DNA of 6,498 nucleotides, taken from JBBQZU01 sp038207425. Its GTDB lineage: Bacteria > Bacteroidota > Bacteroidia > Flavobacteriales_D > Cryomorphaceae. The position numbers and the translations under genes were made by a program. A model generated the notes under the pieces. It had not been told where the DNA came from, made no database searches, and worked only from the letters and a program-made list of their open reading frames with translations. This document shows positions 6,297 through 6,498 of the stretch, piece by piece (the stretch's first letter is position 1; each line of letters opens with the position of its first letter). The stretch is taken from positions 1-6,498 of the forward strand of contig JBBQZU010000065.1 of NCBI GenBank assembly GCA_038207425.1. Reading direction: 5' to 3'.

Positions 6297-6326
6297 GACT
6301 AGCCTTTAATTAATAATATGCTAGTC
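6297..6326. repeat. Inverted repeat GACTAGC/GCTAGTC
   Basis: Perfect 7-bp arms at 6297-6303 and 6320-6326 enclose a 16-base AT-only-rich loop that includes TTAATTAA. There is no clean T-run after either arm, so a terminator is not well supported; a protein site or a cruciform is equally possible. Confidence 0.4.
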
Positions 6327-6380
6327 CGTTTGTTTACCCTTTCGAAAATAATTTAATATGATTCTCCGCAAAGTTACCAC

Positions 6381-6399
6381 AACGTAAATAGGTTACGTT
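6381..6399. repeat. Hairpin AACGTAA/TTACGTT with 5-base loop
   Basis: AACGTAA (6381-6387) and TTACGTT (6393-6399) are perfect 7-bp arms around ATAGG. A -7-like TAACTTTG lies just beside it on the minus strand (6376-6369), so it may overlap a control region, but no gene is seen in that direction. Confidence 0.4.
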
Positions 6400-6426
6400 C
6401 GGGCATTCTACTTTTGGTTCAAAACA

Positions 6427-6440
6427 ATGTTTATAAACAT
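6427..6440. repeat. Perfect 14-bp palindrome ATGTTTATAAACAT
   Basis: The sequence is fully self-complementary over 14 bp with no spacer, typical in shape of a site for a homodimeric DNA-binding protein. It lies near the window's end, with no gene visible to attach it to. Confidence 0.4.
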
Positions 6441-6469
6441 ATTAGAATTTGCAGAGCAGTTTCCTAATG

Positions 6470-6490
6470 AATTTTCTTGCAGAGAAAATT
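6470..6490. repeat. Hairpin AATTTTCT/AGAAAATT with 5-base loop
   Basis: Perfect 8-bp arms at 6470-6477 and 6483-6490 flank TGCAG. The octamer TTGCAGAG overlapping the loop also occurs at 6449-6456, 28 bp upstream. The context to the right is cut off by the window edge. Confidence 0.35.
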
Positions 6491-6498
6491 TCCGTTTA

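Larger units (their letters stand above)
6014..6498. other. Gene-free AT-rich region rich in palindromes
   Basis: No supported coding region is present in the last 485 bases. The only ATG-initiated frame of note after the repeat array is 26 codons (6233-6313) and has no recognisable motif. The interval holds the 32-bp-period GGTGA array and inverted repeats at 6191-6218, 6297-6326, 6381-6399, 6427-6440 and 6470-6490, described separately. It may be the regulatory region of a gene beginning beyond the window or a small non-autonomous element. Confidence 0.5.

Noticed and set aside
6233..6313. 26-codon open frame after the GGTGA array
   Set aside because: Too short, no recognisable motif, no ribosome-binding or promoter match at proper distance.
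6369..6376. Minus-strand TAACTTTG promoter
   Set aside because: No TTG/TTTG at the expected -33 distance and no gene downstream on the minus strand.

Overview
The window looks like a chromosomal stretch from a Bacteroidota bacterium. The support is a type IX secretion (T9SS) C-terminal sorting domain on the gene at 5072-6013, exact TAnnTTTG promoter elements of the Bacteroidota type (best case 2483-2511), near absence of Shine-Dalgarno sequences, and a lipoprotein amidohydrolase and a DUF4143-type ATPase remnant that resemble common Bacteroidota families. The genus cannot be read from the sequence.

Layout. Positions 1-109 are the last codons of an IS66-family transposase, so the window opens at the right edge of an insertion sequence. 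Its end may lie near position 139. From 313 to 4173 is an intact, all-plus-strand block of three genes with roughly balanced base composition. The first is a multi-pass membrane protein that recalls GT-C/EpsG-like surface polysaccharide proteins (313-1635). A YdfG-like short-chain dehydrogenase (1632-2408) overlaps it by ATGA. After a 127-bp gap with its own promoter comes a YtcJ-like metal-dependent amidohydrolase with a lipoprotein signal (2536-4173). The first two are probably co-transcribed; the third probably has its own promoter.

From about 4174 to the end the region changes character: more AT-rich, no intact gene, and several decayed ones. On the minus strand, 4322-4735 is a relic of an AAA_14/DUF4143 ATPase in which the Walker A region is joined directly to the C-terminal domain, so the middle of the gene is missing; two stops flank the P-loop. 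Next is a non-coding stretch with four TGTACA sites in 214 bp. It also holds a short possible coding relic. At 5072-6013 is a secreted T9SS-type protein gene with two in-frame stops, one right after the signal peptide and one just inside the sorting domain. Neither protein product can be made and exported normally without stop readthrough.

The last 485 bases have no supported gene but hold a striking array. Three GGTGA-led units repeat at exactly 32 bp (6118, 6150, 6182). The middle one is a perfect 18-bp palindrome and the whole array lies in a 60-bp dyad centred on it. Several other perfect inverted repeats follow. This looks like a multi-site operator or a small mobile or structural element and is the most unexplained signal in the window. 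No complete new multi-gene system is visible.
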